A stretch of DNA of 14,705 nucleotides from Pseudomonadota bacterium (GTDB lineage Bacteria; Pseudomonadota; Gammaproteobacteria; Steroidobacterales; Steroidobacteraceae), in contig JAJZLX010000096.1 in NCBI GenBank assembly GCA_021850555.1, positions 1-14,705 of the forward strand. The letters are read 5' to 3'. Both the position numbers and the translations under genes were made by a program. The notes below the pieces were generated by a model. The model was not told the DNA's origin. It ran no database searches and saw only the letters and a program-made list of their open reading frames with translations. This document shows positions 1 through 6,153 of the stretch, piece after piece (position 1 is the first letter of the stretch; each line of letters begins with the position of its first letter).

Positions 1-1
1 A

Positions 2-361
2 GATGTCACGCTGAGCGCAGTCGTGTATCGGATCGCGTGCATCCACATGCGCGATGAGGCGATGCACTCGGCCTATGCCCGGGAGCAGTGCAGGGTGGCG
101 GCGAGCCGCTGCCCCTCATGGCAGCGCAAGCTGCTGGCGCCGGTATTGTCCGCGACGATCGACGTATACGCCCGGTACGTGTATTTCCCATCCGCCGCAA
201 CCTATCAGCGTGCCGGCCTCACGCCGGGGCGGCTGTGGCGCGCCCGCGCGCTCGCCAATCCGGGCCGGCGCGCACAGGCCGGACGGATGTTGCGCCCGAC
301 CCTGGAGTTCCTGCGCCGCAGCGGCTGGCCCGTCTCGAGCCGCTACGGGGAGGCAATTTGA
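2..361 (+). CDS. AurF-type diiron oxygenase, C-terminal part (5' end outside window)
   Basis: The frame is open from base 2 to a TGA at 359-361, so about 119 C-terminal residues are visible and the true start lies upstream of the window. The visible part contains HMRDEAMH, an H-x3-E-x2-H motif. It matches the last metal-binding helix of AurF/CmlI-like non-haem diiron N-oxygenases, where His, Glu and His ligate the irons. A long helical stretch rich in Ala, Arg and Tyr follows (ATIDVYARYVYFP), as in these helical-bundle proteins. Family members oxidise amines or related small molecules, but the substrate cannot be told from this fragment. The GTG at 23 is only an internal codon. The other ligands (E, ExxH, E) should lie in the missing part. 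No downstream partner on this strand is adjacent, and the next gene converges from the other strand. Confidence 0.7.
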   Translation, partial: DVTLSAVVYRIACIHMRDEAMHSAYAREQCRVAASRCPSWQRKLLAPVLSATIDVYARYVYFPSAATYQRAGLTPGRLWRARALANPGRRAQAGRMLRPTLEFLRRSGWPVSSRYGEAI

Positions 362-455
362 GGAGATGAATATCCGGCGGCATCGTCGCCGCCACGACCG
401 ATTCCGAGCGCCGGGTCTTACCGGCGAGGGCCGCTCTGGGAGGCGCGCCGGGGCT

Positions 456-1112
456 TCACTGCCCGCCGAAGCGGTAGCCGACTCCTGCGCCGAAGAGCAG
501 CGGATCGATGCGCAGCTTGGAGACCTTCGCGCCCCCGTACGTCACATCGGAGCGGATCATCGCCCACTTGATGTCCGCATTGAAATACCAGTTTCCGGTG
601 AGCCGGAAATCAAAGCCCGCCTGCGCCGCGGGCCCGACGCTCGTGCGATCGAGCTGCAGCGGGCCGACGCCCGGCGCCGACAGGTGAACGTCGGAGAGGA
701 TGGTGACATTCACGCCGACGCCCACATAGGGCTGAAACCTGTCCTCGGGAGAAAAGTTGTATTGCAGCAGCAGGGTGGGCGGAAGCTGGTGGAACGTCCC
801 GATCCGGGTCGGCCCGCCGAGAATGCTGTGCTCGATCGTCACGGTCTCGGACTGCGGATAGGTGAGCAGCAGCTCGCTCGACCAGTAGGGGCTGAAGCGG
901 TACTCGATGTCGAGATCGGGAAGCCACCGGCCGTTGATATGGATCGCGTTCTGGGGAATTCCGAGCAGCGCGAACGCATCGGATTGATTCGCCGGGTCGA
1001 AGTACACGGTCCGCAGGCGCACTTCCCAGGGGTTGTCCTGCGCGCGCGAGAGGGTCGATCCCAGCGCCAGCGCGAGGAGGGCGCCGGCGGCAATGCCCCA
1101 GGAGCTCCTCAT
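456..1112 (-). CDS. ompW: OmpW family outer-membrane beta-barrel protein
   Basis: This 218-residue protein has a classical signal peptide: basic start, Ala/Leu core and probable cleavage after SRA near residue 24. An OmpW-like barrel follows, with alternating aromatic strands. Characteristic pieces are the early WEVRLR strand, LPDLDIEYRF, LPPTLLLQYNF, FQPYVGVGVNVT, FDFRLTGNWYFNADIKW and the closing GVGYRF. OmpW proteins are eight-stranded barrels of about 200 to 230 residues that pass small hydrophobic compounds across the outer membrane. The chain ends in GGQ after the terminal Phe, rather than in the bare aromatic residue usual for BAM recognition. GGAGG lies four bases before the ATG and supports the start. 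It sits 212 bp downstream of the permease gene on the same strand and may have its own weak promoter (1145-1150). The family call is firm; the transported compound is unknown. Confidence 0.88.
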   Translation of the reverse strand: MRSSWGIAAGALLALALGSTLSRAQDNPWEVRLRTVYFDPANQSDAFALLGIPQNAIHINGRWLPDLDIEYRFSPYWSSELLLTYPQSETVTIEHSILGGPTRIGTFHQLPPTLLLQYNFSPEDRFQPYVGVGVNVTILSDVHLSAPGVGPLQLDRTSVGPAAQAGFDFRLTGNWYFNADIKWAMIRSDVTYGGAKVSKLRIDPLLFGAGVGYRFGGQ

Positions 1113-1144
1113 ACGGCCTCCGCTCGTTATGCCTGACGCGCGGG

Positions 1145-1150
1145 ACTATA
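1145..1150 (-). promoter_or_regulatory. Possible -10 element for ompW
   Basis: Read on the minus strand this is TATAGT, five of six matches to the sigma-70 -10 consensus. It would give a leader of about 25 bases before the ompW ATG. No good -35 hexamer is found 16 to 18 bases upstream, so an activator or another sigma factor might be needed, or the match is chance. Confidence 0.3.
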
Positions 1151-1259
1151 TCGACACGCGCCGCCGCGACGAATACGTGTTAGTACGCAATCCCTGTCTC
1201 ATGGCGAGTACCTGAAGCGGCGCAGTCATGCGTTTTCAGGCGCGCGCCACGGCAGGGCA

Positions 1260-1298
1260 AGTCCGGCGTTGACGGTGAGCGCGAGGCGCTTGCGGACT
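1260..1298. repeat. Nested inverted repeat between permease and ompW
   Basis: The outer arms AGTCCG (1260-1265) and CGGACT (1293-1298) are perfectly complementary. They enclose a second perfect hairpin, AGCGC (1278-1282) and GCGCT (1286-1290), with a three-base loop. The element starts about 27 bases past the permease stop codon in the direction of transcription. It could be an RNA stem that ends or protects the permease transcript. There is no U-run, so a classical intrinsic terminator is not supported. Confidence 0.35.
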
Positions 1299-1324
1299 GG
1301 GGCGGGATCGATCGGAACCGCGCT

Positions 1325-2752
1325 TCAGTGAGGCAGGCGCGGCGCCCAGCCGCCCGGCCGCCGCTTGAGCACGAATTGATGCCAGAGCGCGGCGGCGAGC
1401 AGTACGGCGCCCAAAATGAGCAGGCTCGGGCGCCCGGCCACGGGGTCGGCCCAGTCCGCGGCGGCAAAGGCGAGCGCCATCGCGAGGCCGAGGAGCGGGG
1501 CCAGCGGAAACAGCGGCGAGCGCCAGAACCCGGGCTTTCCGGTGAGCCCTCTCGGGCGCCCGAGGAGTACGGCGGTGCTGACGAGCGCGAGCCCATAGAC
1601 GACCAGACCGGACATGAAGACGAGCAGGACGCGCGAGCTCAGCAGGCAGCAGGCGGCGGAAGTGACTCCGACCGCGAGTGTGGCGATGCGCGGAGCGCCG
1701 GAGGCGCCGTGGACCGTGGCCATGGCGGCGTTGAGCCGTGCCGGAAAGATCCGGTCTCGCGCGAAGCTGAAGAAAAGCCGCGCCGAGAACAGCACCTGCG
1801 CGATGAGCGCGTTGAAGACCGCCAACGCCACCGCCGCACTCAGTGCGCGGCCGGCAGCCGGGCCGGCGAGGGACGCCACGAATGCGCTGAAGGGGGCGGG
1901 GCTCGCCAGGATGGCCGCGTCGCGGCCGGCGCGCAGCGCCACGGCAATCACGGGCAGCGCGATCGCCGCAGCACCCGCGAGGCAGGCGACGAGGATCACA
2001 CGGCCCATCTTGCGGTGAGGGTCGATCAACTCCTCCCCGAACGCGATGGCCTGATTGCCGCCGGCGGTCGCGAAGGCGGCGCTCACCGCTCCGAGGGCCA
2101 TCGCCGCCGTGGCGACCGGGACCCACGTGCCGTGCGCGCCCGGCACGAGCGGATGTGCCATCAGTGCCGGAATGTCTCCCGGGGCATGCCAGAATCCGGC
2201 CACGACGAGCGTCAGGACCGCGAGCAGCTCGATGGTGAGGAAGATTCCCGTGACGAGCGCATTCGTTCGCACCGCAAGCAGCCCGATGCCGACTGCGATA
2301 GCGAGCGAGGCGAGCGTAAGCGCCTCGCGCGGCGCGCCGGGGATGACCTGCGCGGCGTAGAGCGCGAACATCTTCGCGAGGTAGGCGTTGATCGGCATGA
2401 TCACCGCCGCCCACAGCGCCAGGCAGATGAAGCCCGCCGCGGGACCGAGAACCGAGCCGACGCCGACGTAGTCGCCCCCCGCGTAAGGGTAGGCGGAGCC
2501 GAGCTCGGCGTAGACCATTCCCCAGACGGCCGCGGCGCCGATGCCGAGAAGAAACAACACCGCCGCGCCGGTGCCGGTCTGCGTGAGCACCTCGGAGCCG
2601 GGGCCGTACACGGAGAACACCGGGGACAGACACGAGAGGGTGAGCAGCAGCGCATCGAACGCCGAGAGCCTGCGATGCAGCCGTTTCGCGGACGCAGGCG
2701 AGGAGACGGCGGCTTCGCCGGCCGCCGGGGTCTGGATCGGATCGGCGCTCAA
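1325..2752 (-). CDS. APC-family amino acid permease
   Basis: This 475-residue integral membrane protein belongs to the amino acid/polyamine/organocation (APC) superfamily. After a hydrophilic N-terminus of about 30 residues comes a first membrane segment with the broken-helix signature LLTLSCLSPVFSVYGPGS. About eleven more hydrophobic segments follow; TM2-3 contain AELGSAYPYAGGDYVGVGSVLG, and later parts include GGNQAIAFGEELIDP and a long Leu/Ala-rich C-terminal pair. It likely imports an amino acid or amine using an ion gradient. I place the start at TTG 2752 because GGAGGA lies about five bases upstream. The frame stays open further (an ATG at 2890), but that extension is Arg/Pro-rich and lacks a ribosome site. 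It lies downstream of the radical SAM gene on the same strand with a gap of about 230 bp. The substrate cannot be deduced. Confidence 0.85.
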   Translation of the reverse strand: MSADPIQTPAAGEAAVSSPASAKRLHRRLSAFDALLLTLSCLSPVFSVYGPGSEVLTQTGTGAAVLFLLGIGAAAVWGMVYAELGSAYPYAGGDYVGVGSVLGPAAGFICLALWAAVIMPINAYLAKMFALYAAQVIPGAPREALTLASLAIAVGIGLLAVRTNALVTGIFLTIELLAVLTLVVAGFWHAPGDIPALMAHPLVPGAHGTWVPVATAAMALGAVSAAFATAGGNQAIAFGEELIDPHRKMGRVILVACLAGAAAIALPVIAVALRAGRDAAILASPAPFSAFVASLAGPAAGRALSAAVALAVFNALIAQVLFSARLFFSFARDRIFPARLNAAMATVHGASGAPRIATLAVGVTSAACCLLSSRVLLVFMSGLVVYGLALVSTAVLLGRPRGLTGKPGFWRSPLFPLAPLLGLAMALAFAAADWADPVAGRPSLLILGAVLLAAALWHQFVLKRRPGGWAPRLPH

Positions 2753-2892
2753 GGGAGTCCTCCGGGTGATCGGCGGGCGCGCGGGACGCAGCCCGGCGCT
2801 TGACCGGATCCCAGGCGTCTCGGGCGCACCCGCGGCCGGTCTGTCCGATTCCCCCCGAGTCACGAGCCGGCGCGCCTCGCGCTTTGGCAAGG

Positions 2893-2921
2893 ATGATGCA
2901 CGCGTCCCGGCGGGGACTCAA
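2893..2921 (-). promoter_or_regulatory. Possible sigma-70 promoter for the permease
   Basis: On the minus strand TTGAGT (2921-2916) and CATCAT (2898-2893) are 17 bases apart, each four of six matches to consensus. The leader to the TTG start would be about 130 bases, long enough for a regulatory RNA, but I recognise no riboswitch there. The match is modest and could be chance in this GC-rich spacer. Confidence 0.3.
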
Positions 2922-2941
2922 GCCGGCCCTTCCGCGCCGGC
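2922..2941 (-). terminator. Stem-loop downstream of the radical SAM gene
   Basis: GCCGGC at 2922-2927 and GCCGGC at 2936-2941 form a six-base GC stem with an eight-base loop, about 40 bases past the radical SAM stop codon on its transcript. Only a short CTT follows, so it is at best a weak intrinsic terminator. It overlaps the edge of the putative permease promoter. Confidence 0.25.
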
Positions 2942-2982
2942 GAGTGGCTCGCGCTGCGCCACGGCGCGTGCCGGCCGGCGTC

Positions 2983-4167
2983 TCAGGTCTTGACCGGCTC
3001 TGGCGGCGGCGGCTCTGTGGCGCGGCTGCTCTTGGGAGGCTGGTAGACGCCGGCCGCGCGCGCGATGAGGAGGTATTTCTTGAACACGCGGTTCGTTTCC
3101 TCCTCATGCTCGCTCACGGTGGAGCGATCCAGGGGATCGAAGAAGCAGGTGGGGTCCTCTGCCAGGTAATCCCCGCTGTGAAAGAATGCCATGGCCCGGC
3201 ACCCCCCGCAGGTGTACTGATAGCGGCAGCGGCCGCAGCGGCCCTTCAGGCGCGAGCGGTCGGTGATGTCGGCGAACAGCGCGCTCGCCTCGACGAGCTC
3301 ATCGATCGGCCGATCGCGTACGTTGCCGGCGCTCAGCACATCGAGCAGCACGGGGCAGACGGACACCTCCCCTTCCGCGTTCACGGTGAGCCACGTTCCA
3401 GCCCAGCAGCCGATCGCCGGGTTCTGGGGAACCGTGTTGTTGCGCAGGCCGCCGGAGACCTGCGCGTGCAGCTCCGGGGAGAGAAAAAAAGGCGTGTAGC
3501 TCACGTAGCCGTGGGGATTGCGGCGAAGCGCCGGGTGGAAGTGCCGCTCGAGATCGTTCCTGTCGAATCCCATATCGGGGAAACACCGTGTTCCGGACCC
3601 GCGCGGCACGAGCGGCGAGCGGTTGTAGGCGATGTTGTGCTTCACGATGAACTCGACGGTCTTCTCGAAGCTCTCCGTGTTGTATTTTCCGATCGTGATC
3701 ACCACGTGCTGGCCGATTCCGAGCTCGAGGCAGTCCTTGAGCACCCGCAGCGTGCGCTCCGATTCGCTGTCACGGCTCCAGCGGTTCTCCTCATCGACGG
3801 CGTTGAGGCCGACCACGATGCGCGCGCGACCCCGCGTCGCCTCCCGGATGGCCTCGAGGCGCTCCCGGGTGAGCTTCTTGCAGTTGCTCAGGACCGAGCA
3901 GCGAAACCCGAGCTCCACCGTCAGGCGCAGCAGATCGAGGGCGTCCCTGCGCATGAGGAACTCCCCGCCGCTCCAGCCGATCGTGTGCACGTTCAGGCGG
4001 CGGGCGGGAAGGAGGATCCGGTCGCGGATCTCCTGCAGAGTCAGCTCGTTTCGAAAGCTCTCGCGCACGGTGCGCGCATCGTTGCTGCCGGTCATGCAGA
4101 AGGGGCAACGCAGGTTGCACCGTCGTGTTGCCTCGAAGTACACCACCTGGAACTGATAGCGGGCCAT
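2983..4167 (-). CDS. Radical SAM/SPASM domain protein
   Basis: The 394-residue protein starts with a radical SAM core: CNLRCPFC (Cys17, 21, 24) binds the SAM-cleaving 4Fe-4S cluster, and GWSGGEF (64-70) is the SAM-binding GGE motif. The C-terminal part is a SPASM domain with Cys at 254, 271, 311, 314, 320, 323 and 341 (CGRCRYQYTCGGC and a late Cys), enough to bind auxiliary 4Fe-4S clusters. The end, with GGCRAMAF and GDYLAEDPTC, resembles NirJ/AhbD-type haem-modifying enzymes. SPASM proteins also mature peptides, as PqqE does, and no haem or PQQ gene is seen nearby, so I give no specific function. The last 20 residues are Pro-rich and probably disordered. AGAGGA before the ATG supports the start, and a good promoter lies about 45 bases upstream. 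It is oxygen-sensitive chemistry, acting in the cytoplasm. Confidence 0.88.
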   Translation of the reverse strand: MARYQFQVVYFEATRRCNLRCPFCMTGSNDARTVRESFRNELTLQEIRDRILLPARRLNVHTIGWSGGEFLMRRDALDLLRLTVELGFRCSVLSNCKKLTRERLEAIREATRGRARIVVGLNAVDEENRWSRDSESERTLRVLKDCLELGIGQHVVITIGKYNTESFEKTVEFIVKHNIAYNRSPLVPRGSGTRCFPDMGFDRNDLERHFHPALRRNPHGYVSYTPFFLSPELHAQVSGGLRNNTVPQNPAIGCWAGTWLTVNAEGEVSVCPVLLDVLSAGNVRDRPIDELVEASALFADITDRSRLKGRCGRCRYQYTCGGCRAMAFFHSGDYLAEDPTCFFDPLDRSTVSEHEEETNRVFKKYLLIARAAGVYQPPKSSRATEPPPPEPVKT

Positions 4168-4211
4168 GTCGTCCTCTTGCCAGCGGGGCCGGGATGCCTC
4201 GATCGAAGCCG

Positions 4212-4239
4212 TTTATCGCCTCGCGGGCGCGGGTGTCAA
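4212..4239 (-). promoter_or_regulatory. Sigma-70 promoter of the radical SAM gene
   Basis: On the minus strand there is a perfect -35 hexamer TTGACA (4239-4234). After a 16-base spacer comes GATAAA (4217-4212), which keeps the central ATAA of the -10 consensus. Transcription would begin near 4205, giving a leader of about 38 bases with AGAGGA ahead of the ATG at 4167. It is the best promoter match I noticed in the window. Confidence 0.6.
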
Positions 4240-4555
4240 TTCGTGCTCGGATTAAAAATGAGAAATGTCAGCCGGCGCCGGATCCGACGCGACGGACGAC
4301 GATGAAAGGGACCGGATACGCGGGCTGCCGGGCCGGGCTCGGCCCGAGCAACACCGGGCTTCGCGACAGCGAGGCCGGGCGAGCGGTTCGCCGCCGCGGG
4401 ATGAGCCGGGCCGGACTTCGGCGGCGCAAAAGAGCGACCCGGACCGGGCACGGTGTGCCTGCGCTGCGGCCGTACCTTCTGCGGAGCCGTTGTGCGAGAC
4501 TTCCCCTTTGGACCACGTAACGCGCCCGAGCTCTCGCTCGCGTCAGAGGAAGGGC
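4240..4555. other. Intergenic region with GC-rich hairpins
   Basis: This stretch between the radical SAM promoter and the PagL-like gene holds no convincing gene: its open frames are Arg/Pro/Gly-rich, as expected of random high-GC DNA. It contains an AT-rich patch (ATTAAAAATG, 4251-4260) and repeated GCCGGGC-like words. Two adjacent stems stand out: GCTCGG/CCGAGC at 4337-4349 around one central base, and GGCTTCGC/GCGAGGCC at 4357-4376 with loop GACA and a single G-T pair. A small RNA, a 5' leader of the plus-strand gene or a degenerate repeat are all possible. Confidence 0.4.
4337..4376. repeat. Tandem GC-rich hairpins
   Basis: Two consecutive stem-loops are visible. The first is a 13-base palindrome with six-base arms (4337-4349). 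The second has eight-base arms (4357-4364 and 4369-4376) closed by a four-base GACA loop, with one wobble pair. They share the GGGCT word at their left arms. No T-run follows either of them, so a terminator role is not supported. Confidence 0.35.
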
Positions 4556-4627
4556 ATGAAGATGGCCGAACCGCTCGTGTTTGAAGGGATACGCCGTCTC
4601 GTCAGCGGCGATGAGAGGCCCGGGTAG
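4556..4627 (+). CDS. Possible 23-residue leader peptide
   Basis: A short frame starts with ATG behind AGAGGAAGG, a good Shine-Dalgarno, and ends in TAG directly against the ATG of the PagL-like gene, with no base between. The product would begin MKMAEPLVFEGIRRL and end in DERPG; it has a balanced composition unlike the Arg-rich noise around it. Translation through it would deliver ribosomes to the next start codon, so translational coupling is plausible. It could instead be chance, or the 5' part of a misplaced start. It resembles no leader peptide I know. Confidence 0.3.
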   Translation: MKMAEPLVFEGIRRLVSGDERPG

Positions 4628-5206
4628 ATGGCCGCGCGCTCGCGCGTGTCATGGGGTGCGTGGCTGCTGCTGGGGTGTTTGGGCTGCTGCGGTGCCCGTG
4701 ACGCGCAGGCGCGCGTGTCGCGGGCGGGCGACGGAGCGCTTTCGTGGGCCCACTGTCCTCGGTGCGCGCTCGAGGTAGGGGCGGGCACGACGTTCTTCGC
4801 GTCCCATTGGACGGATGGAATCGCCATGCCGATCTTTCTCGAGATCGACCAGAGCCGCTGGGAGATCGGCGCGTACCGTTTCCTGACCAACCAGTTTCTC
4901 AAGGAATCGGTCTTTCCACCCTCCACGATCAGCGCGCGCCCCTTCTGGGGATTCACCGCCATGCACCGCTGGCAGATCCTGCACCGTGCGCGGTGGAAGC
5001 TGTATGTGGGGTTCGGTGCCTCCTACCAGACGCGGGCCGATCTTCTCGATGCGACGCAATGGAATCTCGCCTACCTGCTCGCGCTGCGCTATTCACCCGT
5101 CCGGCACTTTTTCTTCGAATTTTCCGCCCGTCACTGGTCCAACGCCTGGATCAAGCTGCCCAACCGGGGACAGGATCTGTTGCTGATGAGCATCGGGTTT
5201 CGCTGA
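4628..5206 (+). CDS. PagL-like lipid A 3-O-deacylase / acyloxyacyl hydrolase family outer-membrane protein
   Basis: The 192-residue protein has a signal peptide: basic start, WLLLGCLGCCG core and probable cleavage after AQA near residue 28. It also has the length of PagL-family barrels. The decisive part is the C-terminus, FFFEFSARHWSNAWIK then LPNRGQD and a final MSIGFR strand. This fits the PagL active-site strand: His169 and Ser171 occupy the places of the catalytic His and Ser in PagL's HYSNAGLK motif. The position of the catalytic Glu, 14 residues after the His, is Asp183 here. PagL removes the 3-O acyl chain of lipid A in the outer membrane. Activity with Asp is possible but unproven. 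A CPRC pair (43-46) follows the signal peptide and is unusual. The ATG abuts a preceding stop, with GAGAGG nine bases upstream. The family call rests mostly on the C-terminal motif. Confidence 0.68.
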   Translation: MAARSRVSWGAWLLLGCLGCCGARDAQARVSRAGDGALSWAHCPRCALEVGAGTTFFASHWTDGIAMPIFLEIDQSRWEIGAYRFLTNQFLKESVFPPSTISARPFWGFTAMHRWQILHRARWKLYVGFGASYQTRADLLDATQWNLAYLLALRYSPVRHFFFEFSARHWSNAWIKLPNRGQDLLLMSIGFR

Positions 5207-5350
5207 GTCGGATCGGCTGGTGAGGACCGCCGCCGTAAGGATATTACCGAATGGCGCCGGGGCGGGGACTTGCGCCATGCTGGCGGCGGTGCGCGCTGCG
5301 GCGCCGCTTCCGGCTGTGCGCCGGGAGCCAGAGCTAGAGGAGTCACCGGC

Positions 5351-5824
5351 ATGAACATCGGCGAGGCTTGCAGTCGCGAAGTCTATATCTTCCAGGCCGC
5401 GGAGCCGCTGGCGAATGCCGCCGCGGAGATGATGAAGCGTCACATCGGTGCGATCGTGGTCGTTGAGACCGAGCCCAAGCGCGTGCGGCCCGTCGGGATC
5501 GTGACGGACCGGGACATCGTGCGCGGACAGCTGTCGCTCAAGAAGGATCTGGCCGGCCTCACGGTCGGGGAAGTCATGACGCGCGAGCCTTTGACGGTCC
5601 CGGAGTCCTGCGCGGTGCAGGACGCTCTCGAGCGCATGAGGACGCGGCGCGTGCGCCGCGCCCCGGTGGTCAACGCGCGGGGGGATCTCGTCGGCATCGT
5701 CTCCCTCGATGATCTGCTGCCGATCGTGGCGGATGAGCTGCATGCGCTCGCCGGGCTGGTGGGGGGCCAGGCGAGCCGCGAGGGCAAGTCCGCGCCGTCC
5801 GCCGTGAGCTGGCCGGGCCCGTAG
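5351..5824 (+). CDS. Two-CBS-domain protein
   Basis: This 157-residue cytoplasmic protein consists of a tandem CBS pair. CBS1 spans about residues 4-60, ending PVGIVTDRDIV; CBS2 spans about 73-127, with VGEVMTREPLTV at its start and LVGIVSLDDLL at its end. CBS pairs fold into a Bateman module that binds adenosine nucleotides or SAM in the cleft between the domains. Stand-alone forms usually sense energy state or tune a partner protein. The tail of about 30 residues is Ser/Ala/Pro-rich and carries no further domain. The ATG at 5351 is chosen over an upstream in-frame ATG because AGAGGAG lies just upstream and the N-terminal homology begins there. The next gene is about 95 bp downstream on the same strand. 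The partner is unknown. Confidence 0.9.
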   Translation: MNIGEACSREVYIFQAAEPLANAAAEMMKRHIGAIVVVETEPKRVRPVGIVTDRDIVRGQLSLKKDLAGLTVGEVMTREPLTVPESCAVQDALERMRTRRVRRAPVVNARGDLVGIVSLDDLLPIVADELHALAGLVGGQASREGKSAPSAVSWPGP

Positions 5825-5919
5825 CGCGAGCCACGGAACCGACTGCGTAAATCTACCGATCCCCGGGCGGCGCCGTTCGGCCTACCGTGAGCCCGTCCCG
5901 TGATCCTGGGGAGATGGCC

Positions 5920-6153
5920 ATGGCACGCTGCGAGACCTGTGGAAACGAGTATGCGCGTTCGATCGGCGTGACGATCGACGGGCACACGCACCTCTTTGAT
6001 TCCTTCGAGTGCGCCATTCACGCTCTCGCGCCGAGGTGCAACCGCTGCGGCATCCCCATACTCGGGCATGGCGTGGAAAGCGGGGTGCACACGTACTGTG
6101 GCGCGAACTGTGCGCGGGAAGCCGGCGCCCGCGGCCTGGTCGATCACGTTTGA
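5920..6153 (+). CDS. Small multi-cysteine zinc-ribbon-like protein
   Basis: The 77-residue protein carries CETC (4-7), FEC (Cys31), CNRC (40-43) and a final YCGANC (Cys60, Cys64), with His34 and His50 also placed to bind metal. This fits two zinc sites of zinc-ribbon or treble-clef type. The core VTIDGHTHLFDSFECAIHALAPRC resembles, from memory, a conserved family often annotated as hypothetical or prokaryotic metallothionein-like. Its function is unknown; metal binding or a protein or nucleic-acid contact is likely. Two in-frame ATGs stand six bases apart. I choose the second, since GGGGAG is then at proper spacing. Its TGA overlaps the TTG start of the CapA-like gene (TTGA), so the two are probably translationally coupled. 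Confidence 0.72.
   Translation: MARCETCGNEYARSIGVTIDGHTHLFDSFECAIHALAPRCNRCGIPILGHGVESGVHTYCGANCAREAGARGLVDHV

Noticed and set aside
376..393. GGCGGC/GCCGCC stem after the diiron oxygenase gene as a terminator
   Set aside because: It has a six-base stem with no T-run, which is too common by chance in DNA this GC-rich.
54..1136. Long plus-strand open frame opposite ompW
   Set aside because: Its product is Arg/Ala/Gly-rich without domains. The OmpW protein on the other strand has a signal peptide, a ribosome site and clear family motifs.
1328..2803. Long plus-strand open frame opposite the permease
   Set aside because: Its product is rich in Arg, Gly and Glu with no recognisable domain. It is the antisense of a clear membrane-protein gene in high-GC DNA.
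2800..4305. Plus-strand open frame of about 500 codons opposite the radical SAM gene
   Set aside because: The minus strand carries complete radical SAM and SPASM cysteine motifs plus a promoter, so this frame is a shadow.
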